Assembly (NCBI GenBank): GCA_045541355.1
Contig: JAZQIW010000109.1
Location: 1-40,375, forward strand
Reading direction: 5' to 3'
Origin: UMGS1387 sp045541355
GTDB lineage: Bacteria; Bacillota; Clostridia; Oscillospirales; CAG-382
DNA length: 40,375 nt
Below the pieces are notes generated by a model. It was not told where the DNA came from. It worked only from the letters and a program-made list of their open reading frames with translations, and ran no database searches. The position numbers and the translations under genes are program-made. Below, piece by piece: positions 17,069-26,219 of this stretch (positions within the stretch are counted from its first letter, which is position 1; each line of letters opens with the position of its first letter).

Positions 17069-20000
17069 ATGAAAAAGCTTTTAAAATTCACACTGTTTAC
17101 TGTACTTGTAGCAGTATTTTCCGTATGCGTTTTTGGTGTCGCACCCGGTCTCAATGTGTTGACGGGAACGACCGAACCTCAGACTTTCGACGACATGACA
17201 ACGCTCCCCTCCACCGTTAGAAATGCCGTTCTCGATGAGAGTCCCGTTGCAGGAGAAAGCGGTAAAGTTCTGAGACACTACATGGGCGAAAGCATTACAA
17301 GTGAATACGGCACAGTCGGCTTTACTTTCAGCCCTGCCCTTGACCGAAACCGCCCATACCAGATTTCCTTCAAGGCTTACAAATGGTCAAGCGATGCTTC
17401 TATTGGTGTTACAAAAGTACCGCTTTGGATTATGAAGAATGGCACATCCGGTTGGCAGATTGCCAAGAACATCGGCTCATTCTCTTCGAGCAAAAAAGGC
17501 TGGTATGAGCACAACTACAACGTAAATACTTTTGGCTCACTTACAAATTCTTCTACCGGTTCTCTCGATACAACCGACATCAGCACCATTTATTTTGAAT
17601 GGCAGTATGATTCCTTAGACAGCTACAACTCAACCGAAAAAATTTATTTTGACGATGTTTCCATCATTCCCGCTTACAAGGTTACCTACCTTGACGAGGA
17701 TGGCACACAGCTCAAGGTAACCTATGAAAATATATTTGGCTCAACATTTGAACCCCTTGTTGCTCCCGCTGATTCAAGCAATGGAATCATCGGATGGTCA
17801 AGAGCAAATGACGGAACGGTGGATGATGAAATTATTCTCAACAATACAGACCTTACTCTCTATGCAGTATACGACAACAATTTGAATTTCAACCTCAAGT
17901 CTGACAAGACACTTCTTGTTTCTGCCGGCGACAAGGCAAATCTTACAACAAGCCTCTGGCACAGAAACGGTGTTGACGGAATTACAGTTTCGTATTCCGT
18001 AAAGGAAGGTTCTTCCTACGTTACTCTCAAGGATAACGGCAACGGAAGCGCAACAGTAACGGCAAAAGCAGAAGGTTTGGCAGTTATTACATGTAAAGCC
18101 TCCACAGGTGAAACCGAGGATATTTATTTTCTTATTGATTATCAGACAATATCTACCGAAGAAGCAATACAGACAGCTCCTGAAATCGCAGAAACCAACT
18201 GGCTCTATGACCACACCGGTACTACTTTTGATGAAACTGAGGGTGCCTGGAAAGTAAGAAAAAGAACCGATGTTGTAAAGAGCGATGACGGAAACGGTAA
18301 TATTGTTTACTACACCAACGGCTTTCTTAACAAGACGGTAAATGCAGATACTTCTACATACAAGTACGTTCTTTTCAAGCTTAAGGCTGACAGAACAACA
18401 AACTTCCAGGTGGCAATTACCCTTAACGGAGCATGGAAATACACATATCCCTCCGTTTCCGGCTCTACAAACGGCGAATATGTAACAGTGTGTGCTGACA
18501 TCAATGCTCTTGCAGCCGGCGGCACAGCAGGCTCGCTTGTAATTGGTGTTACAAATCACAACGACACGGTATACATCAAGGATATTACCCTTTCCAATAT
18601 TCCTACATACGAGCCCAAAATTCCCGAGATTAAGGCATTAAAGCTTATAAAAACAGCCTCTGCCCTTTCGGGTGACGGTGCATCGGCTGAGGTACAGGCG
18701 AAAGCCTTCTCGAACAAAACTTCGGGTGTAAATGTTGCCTGGAAATCAAGTGACAGCTGTGTTGCCGTAAAGAACAACGGTAACGGCAACGCTACACTTA
18801 AAGCAATGAGCGACGGCTCATCTACCATTACAGCATATATTTCAGGTGACGAAGCGGTGTCTGAAAGCTTTAATGTTACTGTTTCCGGTCAGCGTGAAAA
18901 GCAGGCTGTATATGACATCAGAATTCTCTTCTGGGGGGCATCCACAACAAAGCACGGTCCGTCTGCAAGCCTCGGCTGGTACGGTGACTGGGGTATGGCG
19001 GCGTCCGCTGAAGAAAACGACTATGTTCATAAGCTTGTTTCCTACCTTGAAGAAGAATACTATCCATCAAAGGTTACTTTTGAAATAATTGCAAACTCCG
19101 AATGGGATGCTGCTATCAGCCCCGAAACAGATGTAAACAAGGACTGGACAACTCACGCAAAGTACCTTGAAATTGAAAGTGCTGTAAAATCCCTCAGACC
19201 CAATATCATAATGACAGCCCAGACAGGTAACATGAAAGCGGATGCCAACGGCGATGTAGCATACAACGCATACAAGCAGATGTACGACATGATGTTCTCC
19301 TACTGTCCTGATGCAATTATCGTTGCCCAGTACTGCGGTACCTGGCACAGTGCTATGAAGGAAGAATTTATGGCAAGACTCGGAGAAAACTACAACGACA
19401 AAAACTTCTTCCTTCTTCACAACGATGTTGCGGGTGTTGCGGAATACCTTGCCCCCGAATTTGAGAATTCAGGTGTTGCTAATCACTGGGGCGACAAGGG
19501 TCATGAAAGGGTTGCACAGCAGTGCTTTAATATTGCAAATCCCATGATTCCTTCAGCTATTGAACCTACTTACATTTACATTCCCGAATCCATCGAAATT
19601 GACGGAGAAAGCAGCATTTCCGACAAAGGGAGTTCTATCCGGCTCACAGTTACTGCAAATCCTTCTGATGCAGCTACTGATGTCAGCTGGAGTATTGATA
19701 ATACCGAAATTGCTAAAATTGATAAAAGCGGTCTTCTCACGGCGATAAATAACGGAACAGTTACTGTTACTGCGACAAGTAATTATGACGACTCTGTAAA
19801 GGCTACACATACCGTAAGAATTACAGGTCAGTCAGATGTGTATACCCTTACATATGACGCAGGAACAACAGACACTGTTACCGGTCTTCCCGCCGCAGAT
19901 GACTACGCAGGAAGCAATTATACTCTTTCTACTGCAATCCCCCTTCGTGACAAATACACCTTCATGGGCTGGGGTCTTACGGCAGATGCAGCAGAAACAG

Positions 20001-21334
20001 TAACAACAATTGACGTTAAGGAAAATACTACTGTATACGCAATTTGGAAAAAAACAGACGGCTTTGAATTTGACGGCGAATATGACGAAAGCACAGGCTT
20101 TCTATACGGCTTCAGTATTGACGGCGGTTTCCATGCAAATGTTTCCGGAGGCAGTCTGTGGTCAACCTGTACGGCAGGTGTAAAGGTAAACTTTAAGACT
20201 CCTGTTATTGACATTGAAGGAAAGGATATTCTTTCATTCGGCCTTATTAGCGGCTACACAGACGAGACAAGTACTGTTGAACTGAAAGTAATTACAAAGA
20301 ACGAAACTGCAGTTTACAGATATCCCCTCACAAGCACAGCATATACTACTTATGTTGCAGACATAACAGGCATTTCAGAAAACATTACAGGTCTTGAAAT
20401 CTATGTCAATGCTGTTCCCGCAGACAACTCAATGTTTGTTATAGGTCTTGACTATATCAGATTTAATCCTGTAAGAAGTCTCGACAAAAACGATGGTGAG
20501 TTTGTAATTTCCGACAGCAAGGTTTATATTTCAAGTCTTGAACACAAAAACTCTTTCGCAATAGGTTCAGCATCACTTCTCGCCGCTGAAATTGGCGAAA
20601 AGCTTGTTGTATCACTTGCCAGCGGTTATGCTTGCGAGCTTGAAGGAACAGATACAGTTTATGCAAGTGCCTTGGAGGAAGGAGTAAGCTTTGGCTTAAA
20701 CCTTCTTTCATACAACAATAGCGGATCATACGACAAGTCCTCTTCGGCAGTATATACATCCACCTCTTCAGGGCTTGAGGAAAACACCGTCCTGTCAAAT
20801 GTATTAACATCATACGATTACGCTTCAATGAGAATTAATGAGCCTCAGGGACTTAGGGTTAAGGCATCTGTTGACGCAGTTCTTCACTTGAACGAGGATG
20901 TTGAAGAATACGGATTTGTAATTTCAAAAAAATCCACCATTGATGACGGCAAAATCTATGACCTTGTGCTTTCAGATGACTATATTGCATCAAAGCATGT
21001 TGTTTACGGAAAGGCATTCAGCAGAAGCGAGAACATTCACAAGGTTTTTGAAAGTGACGATACAACCGAGTTCTTTACTGCTGTGCTCATTAATGTTCCA
21101 AAGAACAAGGATGCTCTTACAACGCAGCTTGTTTTCCGTCCCTACATCAAGCTTTCCGACGGCAGCCTTGTCTATGGCTCTAAGATTCAAAGAAGCATAC
21201 ATCACGTTGCTCTTGCTCTTTACTATTCAACAGACGACGATTCAGTAAAAGAAGCAACAAAGGAAATTCTTGATATTTGCGGCTATGAACTTGATGATGA
21301 AATCGGCATAAATATAGAATCTCTTTACAAGTAA
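17069..21334 (+). CDS. Large modular secreted SGNH-hydrolase protein with Ig-like and InlB-type repeats
   Basis: A 1421-residue extracellular protein. I start at the ATG at 17069, which has an AAGGAAGG site and begins a signal peptide (residues 1 to about 25); the longer frame from 17024 adds an unlikely leader. Modules in order: a carbohydrate-binding-like beta-sandwich (about 38-200), an InlB B-repeat (203-270), a bacterial Ig-like Big_2 domain (272-355), a second beta-sandwich (about 375-515), a Big_2 domain (520-608), an SGNH hydrolase domain (612-825), Big_2 (835-920), InlB repeat (925-995), then a third beta-sandwich and a C-terminal region without a recognised domain. In the SGNH domain the nucleophile block reads GAS rather than GDS (Ser625), and the final block is DKGH with Asp809 and His812, so it may still be active. 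There is no LPxTG or SLH motif. It probably acts on plant or mucin glycans. Confidence 0.85.
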   Translation: MKKLLKFTLFTVLVAVFSVCVFGVAPGLNVLTGTTEPQTFDDMTTLPSTVRNAVLDESPVAGESGKVLRHYMGESITSEYGTVGFTFSPALDRNRPYQISFKAYKWSSDASIGVTKVPLWIMKNGTSGWQIAKNIGSFSSSKKGWYEHNYNVNTFGSLTNSSTGSLDTTDISTIYFEWQYDSLDSYNSTEKIYFDDVSIIPAYKVTYLDEDGTQLKVTYENIFGSTFEPLVAPADSSNGIIGWSRANDGTVDDEIILNNTDLTLYAVYDNNLNFNLKSDKTLLVSAGDKANLTTSLWHRNGVDGITVSYSVKEGSSYVTLKDNGNGSATVTAKAEGLAVITCKASTGETEDIYFLIDYQTISTEEAIQTAPEIAETNWLYDHTGTTFDETEGAWKVRKRTDVVKSDDGNGNIVYYTNGFLNKTVNADTSTYKYVLFKLKADRTTNFQVAITLNGAWKYTYPSVSGSTNGEYVTVCADINALAAGGTAGSLVIGVTNHNDTVYIKDITLSNIPTYEPKIPEIKALKLIKTASALSGDGASAEVQAKAFSNKTSGVNVAWKSSDSCVAVKNNGNGNATLKAMSDGSSTITAYISGDEAVSESFNVTVSGQREKQAVYDIRILFWGASTTKHGPSASLGWYGDWGMAASAEENDYVHKLVSYLEEEYYPSKVTFEIIANSEWDAAISPETDVNKDWTTHAKYLEIESAVKSLRPNIIMTAQTGNMKADANGDVAYNAYKQMYDMMFSYCPDAIIVAQYCGTWHSAMKEEFMARLGENYNDKNFFLLHNDVAGVAEYLAPEFENSGVANHWGDKGHERVAQQCFNIANPMIPSAIEPTYIYIPESIEIDGESSISDKGSSIRLTVTANPSDAATDVSWSIDNTEIAKIDKSGLLTAINNGTVTVTATSNYDDSVKATHTVRITGQSDVYTLTYDAGTTDTVTGLPAADDYAGSNYTLSTAIPLRDKYTFMGWGLTADAAETVTTIDVKENTTVYAIWKKTDGFEFDGEYDESTGFLYGFSIDGGFHANVSGGSLWSTCTAGVKVNFKTPVIDIEGKDILSFGLISGYTDETSTVELKVITKNETAVYRYPLTSTAYTTYVADITGISENITGLEIYVNAVPADNSMFVIGLDYIRFNPVRSLDKNDGEFVISDSKVYISSLEHKNSFAIGSASLLAAEIGEKLVVSLASGYACELEGTDTVYASALEEGVSFGLNLLSYNNSGSYDKSSSAVYTSTSSGLEENTVLSNVLTSYDYASMRINEPQGLRVKASVDAVLHLNEDVEEYGFVISKKSTIDDGKIYDLVLSDDYIASKHVVYGKAFSRSENIHKVFESDDTTEFFTAVLINVPKNKDALTTQLVFRPYIKLSDGSLVYGSKIQRSIHHVALALYYSTDDDSVKEATKEILDICGYELDDEIGINIESLYK

Positions 21335-21347
21335 ACAAATCACATTT

Positions 21348-21376
21348 CTCCCGTGGTTTTCACGGGAGATTTTTTT
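21348..21376 (+). terminator. Terminator of the secreted SGNH protein gene
   Basis: An 8-bp perfect stem (21348-21355 with 21361-21368), loop GTTTT, then a run of seven T. Confidence 0.92.
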
Positions 21377-21405
21377 ACAATTTGCTGACAATAACCGACA
21401 AATTC

Positions 21406-21434
21406 TTGACATAGAACTCTAAAACTGATATAAT
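21406..21434 (+). promoter_or_regulatory. Consensus sigma-A promoter of mutL-tgt
   Basis: TTGACA (21406-21411), 17-base spacer, TATAAT (21429-21434): a full match to consensus. Its position shows that the frame start at 21438 cannot be the translation start. Confidence 0.9.
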
Positions 21435-21470
21435 AATTTGAAGTGGAAAATGAAAGTAGGTGAGAATGCT

Positions 21471-23474
21471 TTGGGAATTATCAATGTGCTTGACAAGCAG
21501 ACTGCGAACCTTATTGCTGCAGGCGAGGTTGTGGAAAGACCGTCATCAGCAATCAAAGAAATGCTTGAAAACTGTGCCGATGCAGGAGCTACAAGCATCA
21601 CGGTAGAAATAAAAAACGGCGGCACAACCTTTATCCGAGTTACTGACAACGGTCACGGAATGACAAGAGAGGATGTTCCGAAATGTATTCTCAGACACGC
21701 AACAAGCAAAATAAAGACAGGAAGCGACCTTGAGGCAATCGGGACCTTCGGCTTTAGAGGTGAGGCACTTGCCGCTATTGCTGCGGTATCAAGAGTACGT
21801 ATTCTTACAAAGAGTGCTCAAGAGCAAACAGGCACGCTTTTTGAGTGTAATTTCGGTGAGCAGATTACACTTGAGGATGCAGGTTGTCCCGAGGGCACAA
21901 CCATTACGGTCGAAAACATCTTTGAGAATGTACCCGCAAGACGTAAATTCTTAAAGAAGGATTCAACCGAAGCTCTGTCGGTAACGGCAGTTTGTGAAAA
22001 GTTTGCGCTGTCAAGGTGTGAAATTGCTCTCACTTTGATTTCCGACAACAACATAAAGCTTCAGACACCGGGTGACGGTGAGCTTAAAAGTGCTATATAT
22101 GCCTGTATCGGCAGAGAGTTTGCCTCTGCCCTGTTCCCTGTCAGCTATGAATACCATTCGGTGATAATCAGAGGCTTTATAGCAAAGCCCGAATTTTCCC
22201 GTCCCAACAGGAATATGCAGAACTTTTTTGTCAACAACCGTTATATACGTTCAAGAACAATGATGGCAGCTATTGAAGAAGGCTTTCGCGGATTCTGCCC
22301 TACCGGCAAGTTTCCCGCCTGCGTTCTGTTTTGCGACATTGATCTTAGGCTTGTTGACGTAAATGTTCATCCTGCAAAGCTTGAAATTAAATTTTCTGAT
22401 GAAAAACGGGTTTTTGATGCAGTATACTTTGGAGTAAAGAACGCTCTGTCAAGTGCTGTTACCTTCTCGGGATTTACAAACGATCAAGAGGTTTTTCCGC
22501 AAATCAGCAAGGATATTAATTCCCGGCCGATAGACTTAGACACAAAAAAAGAGCCGTACAAGGCTCCTACTCCTCCCCCGCTGTACAATTCTCAGGTCGT
22601 ACAAAAAAATGAGAGTCTTTTTACAGAAGTAAAAAATGATAACAAAAATTCACAAGCGGCAAAGCTCAATTTTTTTGATGACGTATATTCAGAGCCAAAA
22701 GTAAAAGCTATTCATAACACAGATGCTGTTAATGACAATAAAGATGCTTTATCGGAAAACCCTGCTTCAAAAGAAGCACAGGGCATTAAAATCACAAACG
22801 TAGCGGAAGATACACAACCCTTGTCGGTTTTTGATGCAGCTGACACCAAGGCTCCTCAGCCTATTGAAGTATTCAAGCAAGACGAAATTATTGAAACAAA
22901 AAAGCTTCAAAAACCGATTTACATCGGCGAAGCCTTTAATACCTATATTATTGTACAAAACGGGCAGAGCCTATATCTGATTGACAAGCACGCAGCGCAT
23001 GAGAGGATAATTTACGAACGTCTCAAAAAGCCCTCACATGAAAACAATGCACAATATATGCTTGAGCCCATTCACGTACACCTTACCTTAAAGGAAGCAC
23101 AAGCCGCACTTGAAAACAGAAAATATTTTGAGAAAATAGGCTTTGATTTTGACGAATTCGGTCAGAACACAATAATCATTCGTTCAATTCCAACGCCAAT
23201 TGCTAAAATTGATGCAGCAGATGTTTTTACATTTCTTGCGGGAAAGCTTTCCGATGGAAATGCACGAAGTGCGGGCGAAGTGTTTGACAGAGCTTTATTT
23301 ACTGCAGCCTGCCGTGCTGCCATCAAAGCAGGTGACAAGCACACAGATATAGACAATCAATATATCATAGACGAAATATTCAACAACGAGGCTGTGCTTT
23401 ACTGCCCCCACGGCAGACCGGTAATATACGAATTTACCAGGGCAAAGCTTGACAAAATGTTTGACAGACAATAA
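21471..23474 (+). CDS. mutL: DNA mismatch repair protein MutL
   Basis: MutL couples mismatch recognition to strand cleavage. The TTG at 21471 is the best start: an AGGTGAG site lies six bases upstream and the product then begins MGIINVLDKQ, the usual MutL N-terminus. The result is 667 residues. ATPase motifs are AAGEVVERPSSAIKEMLEN, DNGHGM and GFRGEALAAI. The linker (about 340-475) is low-complexity and poorly conserved, as usual. The C-terminal domain has DKHAAHERIIYE and CPHGRPV, the nickase metal site found in bacteria without MutH. It is in an operon with tgt (16-base gap). Confidence 0.95.
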   Translation: MGIINVLDKQTANLIAAGEVVERPSSAIKEMLENCADAGATSITVEIKNGGTTFIRVTDNGHGMTREDVPKCILRHATSKIKTGSDLEAIGTFGFRGEALAAIAAVSRVRILTKSAQEQTGTLFECNFGEQITLEDAGCPEGTTITVENIFENVPARRKFLKKDSTEALSVTAVCEKFALSRCEIALTLISDNNIKLQTPGDGELKSAIYACIGREFASALFPVSYEYHSVIIRGFIAKPEFSRPNRNMQNFFVNNRYIRSRTMMAAIEEGFRGFCPTGKFPACVLFCDIDLRLVDVNVHPAKLEIKFSDEKRVFDAVYFGVKNALSSAVTFSGFTNDQEVFPQISKDINSRPIDLDTKKEPYKAPTPPPLYNSQVVQKNESLFTEVKNDNKNSQAAKLNFFDDVYSEPKVKAIHNTDAVNDNKDALSENPASKEAQGIKITNVAEDTQPLSVFDAADTKAPQPIEVFKQDEIIETKKLQKPIYIGEAFNTYIIVQNGQSLYLIDKHAAHERIIYERLKKPSHENNAQYMLEPIHVHLTLKEAQAALENRKYFEKIGFDFDEFGQNTIIIRSIPTPIAKIDAADVFTFLAGKLSDGNARSAGEVFDRALFTAACRAAIKAGDKHTDIDNQYIIDEIFNNEAVLYCPHGRPVIYEFTRAKLDKMFDRQ

Positions 23475-23490
23475 CGAAAGGTAATTTTAT

Positions 23491-24633
23491 ATGTTTAAGG
23501 TACTGAAAAAAGAAGGATTCGCAAGACGTGGCAGAATGGAAACTGTTCACGGAACAATAGAGACCCCCGTATTTATGAATGTCGGCACATCTGCTGCCAT
23601 AAAAGGTGCCGTTTCAACAGATGATTTAAAAGAAATTAAATGTCAGGTTGAGCTTTCCAACACCTATCATCTTCATATAAGACCCGGTGATGAGCTTATT
23701 AAGGAAATGGGCGGTCTTCACGAGTTTTTCAACTGGCACGGTCCCGTACTTACCGATAGCGGCGGATTTCAGGTCTTTTCCCTTGCAACGCTTCGCAAAA
23801 TCACCGAAGAAGGCGTTCACTTTGCTTCGCACATGGACGGAAAGAGAATATTCATGGGTCCTAAGGAAAGCATGAAAATTCAGGCAAATCTCGGCTCTAC
23901 CATCGCTATGGCATTTGATGAATGTATTGCTAACCCCGCCGAGTTAAACTATGCAAGAAACTCATGTGCAAGAACCACAAGATGGCTTAAAATCTGCATT
24001 GACGAAGTAAAAGAAAACAACAAAAAAGAGGATGCAGTAAATCCGAATCAGTTACTTTTTGGTATAAATCAAGGTTCAACCTTTGAAAAGCTCAGAATTG
24101 ACCACATGAAATCTATTGCTGAGTTTAGGGATGATCTTGCCGGCTTTGCAATCGGAGGCCTTGCTGTTGGTGAAAGTGCTGAGGAAATGTACAACACAAT
24201 TGAGGTTGTAGAGCCATATATGCCCGAGGACAAGCCAAGGTATCTTATGGGTGTCGGCACTCCCGGCAACATTCTCAATGCCGTAAGACGCGGTGTTGAT
24301 TTCTTTGACTGTGTAATGCCAAGCAGAAATGCAAGGCACGGCAATCTCTTTACATCAAAGGGCTTTATGAATCTCAACAATGAAAAGTACGCGAAAGATG
24401 CCCGCCCCATTGAAGAGGGTTGTCAATGTCCTGCGTGCAGAAGCTATTCAAGATCATACATCCGTCATCTGTTCAAGGCAAGAGAGCTTCTTGGAATGAG
24501 ACTCTGCGTTCTTCACAATCTCTATTTCTACAACACTCTTATGGAGAGAATCAGAGAAGCGCTTGACGAGGGAAGATTTGAACAATTTTTCAATGAAAAT
24601 ATAGGAATTCTTGAAAGCAGGCTTCAGGACTGA
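23491..24633 (+). CDS. tgt: Queuine tRNA-ribosyltransferase
   Basis: Exchanges guanine 34 for a 7-deazaguanine (preQ1 or queuine) in tRNAs for Tyr, His, Asn and Asp. The 380 residues match the family. The substrate-recognition segment is LTDSGGFQVFSL (about 88-99), GGLAVGE lies near 225, and the zinc site is CQCPAC with a later Cys and His (CVLHNLY). The segment usually written FGIVQGG reads FGINQGS here, a small departure. It is the second gene of the mutL operon and is followed by a strong terminator. Confidence 0.95.
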   Translation: MFKVLKKEGFARRGRMETVHGTIETPVFMNVGTSAAIKGAVSTDDLKEIKCQVELSNTYHLHIRPGDELIKEMGGLHEFFNWHGPVLTDSGGFQVFSLATLRKITEEGVHFASHMDGKRIFMGPKESMKIQANLGSTIAMAFDECIANPAELNYARNSCARTTRWLKICIDEVKENNKKEDAVNPNQLLFGINQGSTFEKLRIDHMKSIAEFRDDLAGFAIGGLAVGESAEEMYNTIEVVEPYMPEDKPRYLMGVGTPGNILNAVRRGVDFFDCVMPSRNARHGNLFTSKGFMNLNNEKYAKDARPIEEGCQCPACRSYSRSYIRHLFKARELLGMRLCVLHNLYFYNTLMERIREALDEGRFEQFFNENIGILESRLQD

Positions 24634-24646
24634 ATCAATAAAAACG

Positions 24647-24676
24647 AAACGGCAAGCATAAAGCTTGCCGTTTTTT
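24647..24676 (+). terminator. Terminator of the mutL-tgt operon
   Basis: An 11-bp perfect stem (24647-24657 with 24663-24673), loop ATAAA, continuing into a T run. The stretch from here to 24866 holds no gene I can support. Confidence 0.93.
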
Positions 24677-24866
24677 ATGTCGGGGTGAGTTATACTATCA
24701 AGTGCAACAGTAAAAAAAGGAAAAAGCATAGGCAAGTAAGAAACTCGCTGCAAATTCAATCTTGGAAAACATATGCGACATAAGTGATGAATTTGCCAAT
24801 TAGCAAACTATTTAAATTAATCAATTGTTCTGTCTATTTTGCTAACCCCTCAATTTTGACAAATCA

Positions 24867-25826
24867 TCAATACAATTGTTTCATTTTTTCAATTTCTGCT
24901 TTAATATCGCTTACAAAATCAGAGGGTTCGATAACTTTTACCCACGCTCCTTGACTCAAGAGCCACATTTTTATGCCGTCACCGTACGTTTCGGCTTCAA
25001 TAATGCTTGTACTTCCCTTTCTGTCAACAACCCTTGCTGTGGGAAGCTTATCAAGAACAGCCTGAAGAGAAGGGCCGTTAAACTCAAACACAATTTTCCG
25101 CAACGGACCCGGCCACATGAATAGACTTCTTTTTCTCAGAAGCCCTTCATCGAAACTTACCTTTTTGTTACTGTTGCTTGTTCTATGTTCGGTAACAGAC
25201 TTGATTCTGTCAACACGGAAGTATATTGGCTTTGACATTGAACTAGCGGCTTTAAACGCAATAAGATAGAAATAATAGTCGGTAAACATAATCGCTGCCG
25301 GCACAAGTCGGTGAGTAACGAATGAGCGGTCCATTTTGTAATAATCAATGGAAATCTCTTTATGTTCATCAATACATGTTACAATTTGCCAGAGTCTTTC
25401 AAGAATGCTGTCGCAGTCATGCATGACAGGTACATAATGATGCATTTCATTACGAATGATTCTGTCAAGTCTTGAGCTGTCAAACTTTGTTGTAAAACCT
25501 TTAAGCTTTGAAATAATAAGCCGCAGTTCATCATTTGAAAAGGCTCTTGCACCAATAAGCACCTTGGTTATTCCAAGAAGCTCCTTGCTGTTTAAGAACT
25601 CATCCATGTATAGTCTATAACATTTATCGGTATATGAATAGCAAATTTCAGTATTACCGACAAGCTCTCTGTGATCTGCAAAGAAAGACTTTAAATCGTT
25701 CAATGTTCTTGTTACACTCTTTGTTGATATATTGTATTCATTTGCAAGCTCTTTTACCGATACATCTTCCCCTCGCAAAAGCCTGAAAAAGACTTCAAGC
25801 AGCCTGTCTGTTTTTGTTTTTTCCAT
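24867..25826 (-). CDS. WYL-domain helix-turn-helix regulator
   Basis: A 319-residue transcription regulator. The winged helix at residues 1-65 includes VKELANEYNISTKSVTRTLND. The WYL ligand-sensing domain lies in the middle (around EISIDYYKMDRSFVTHRLVPAAIMFTDYYFYLIAF), and a C-terminal WCX extension closes the protein. WYL domains often sense nucleic acids or nucleotides and control DNA-damage or defence genes. I place the start at the ATG at 25826, behind GGTGA: the longer frame from 25871 would begin inside the -35 box of a near-consensus promoter. It lies just downstream of a Mor-like gene but has its own promoter. Confidence 0.85.
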   Translation of the reverse strand: MEKTKTDRLLEVFFRLLRGEDVSVKELANEYNISTKSVTRTLNDLKSFFADHRELVGNTEICYSYTDKCYRLYMDEFLNSKELLGITKVLIGARAFSNDELRLIISKLKGFTTKFDSSRLDRIIRNEMHHYVPVMHDCDSILERLWQIVTCIDEHKEISIDYYKMDRSFVTHRLVPAAIMFTDYYFYLIAFKAASSMSKPIYFRVDRIKSVTEHRTSNSNKKVSFDEGLLRKRSLFMWPGPLRKIVFEFNGPSLQAVLDKLPTARVVDRKGSTSIIEAETYGDGIKMWLLSQGAWVKVIEPSDFVSDIKAEIEKMKQLY

Positions 25827-25842
25827 TTTCATCACCGCACAT

Positions 25843-25871
25843 ATTATAACACCAATTACAAAGCAAGTCAA
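25843..25871 (-). promoter_or_regulatory. Sigma-A promoter of the WYL regulator
   Basis: Minus strand: TTGACT (25871-25866), 17-base spacer, TATAAT (25848-25843). The -35 overlaps the stop codon of the upstream Mor-like gene. Confidence 0.8.
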
Positions 25872-26122
25872 TTATTGCTATCCCTTAACATTCGCCTGAG
25901 AGTTTTTTCACAATAACCGTACTTTGAAACAAGAGCCTTAAGATTTGTGCCGTCATATTCACGTCTTACCATTTCTTTTACAAGCCTTGTGTCATAAAGT
26001 CTAACGGGAAAAGTAACCTGCTGACCCTTGAACATTTCATGCATCTTTTCAGCGTTTTCTTCGCCCAGAAGCTCTGCAAGCTCAAAATAAATTTCGTTAT
26101 ACAACAGCTTTTTTTCAGACAA
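25868..26122 (-). CDS. Small Mor-like DNA-binding protein (copy A)
   Basis: An 84-residue protein resembling the C-terminal half of Mu phage Mor/C activators: an N-terminal helical region, the motif FKGQQVTFPVRLY (about 31-43), then a helix-turn-helix ending YGYCEKTLRRMLRD. It begins with TTG at 26122 behind GGGGATGA. A paralogue with about half of its residues identical lies at 29013-29270 on the other strand. It is probably an activator or a small regulator, and its target is unknown. No phage genes are near, so it looks like a domesticated family. Confidence 0.75.
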   Translation of the reverse strand: MSEKKLLYNEIYFELAELLGEENAEKMHEMFKGQQVTFPVRLYDTRLVKEMVRREYDGTNLKALVSKYGYCEKTLRRMLRDSNN

Positions 26123-26152
26123 TCAAATCATCCCCAAAATGTGATTGTCTTT

Positions 26153-26186
26153 ATTATAGCTCTACATCGGGACACACATATGTCCC
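26153..26186 (-). promoter_or_regulatory. Promoter region of Mor-like copy A with an operator-like dyad
   Basis: TATAAT (26158-26153, minus strand) lies about 30 bases before the TTG start. The -35 position is covered by an inverted repeat GGGACA-N6-TGTCCC (26169-26186), as expected for a repressor or self-control site. Confidence 0.45.
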
Positions 26187-26190
26187 ATTA

Positions 26191-26216
26191 AAAAAGGTCG
26201 TCTTGCGACGACCTTT
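26191..26216 (-). terminator. Terminator of the lipoprotein gene
   Basis: A 10-bp stem (26193-26202 with 26207-26216), loop TTGC, followed on the minus strand by a T run, four bases after the stop codon at 26220. Confidence 0.88.
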
Positions 26217-26219
26217 ATT

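Noticed and set aside
21438..21470. Longer N-terminus for MutL
   Set aside because: It would begin at about the transcription start of a consensus promoter and lacks a ribosome site; the TTG at 21471 gives the normal MutL N-terminus.
25827..25871. Longer N-terminus for the WYL regulator
   Set aside because: It lies over a TTGACT-N17-TATAAT promoter, so it cannot be translated from that transcript.
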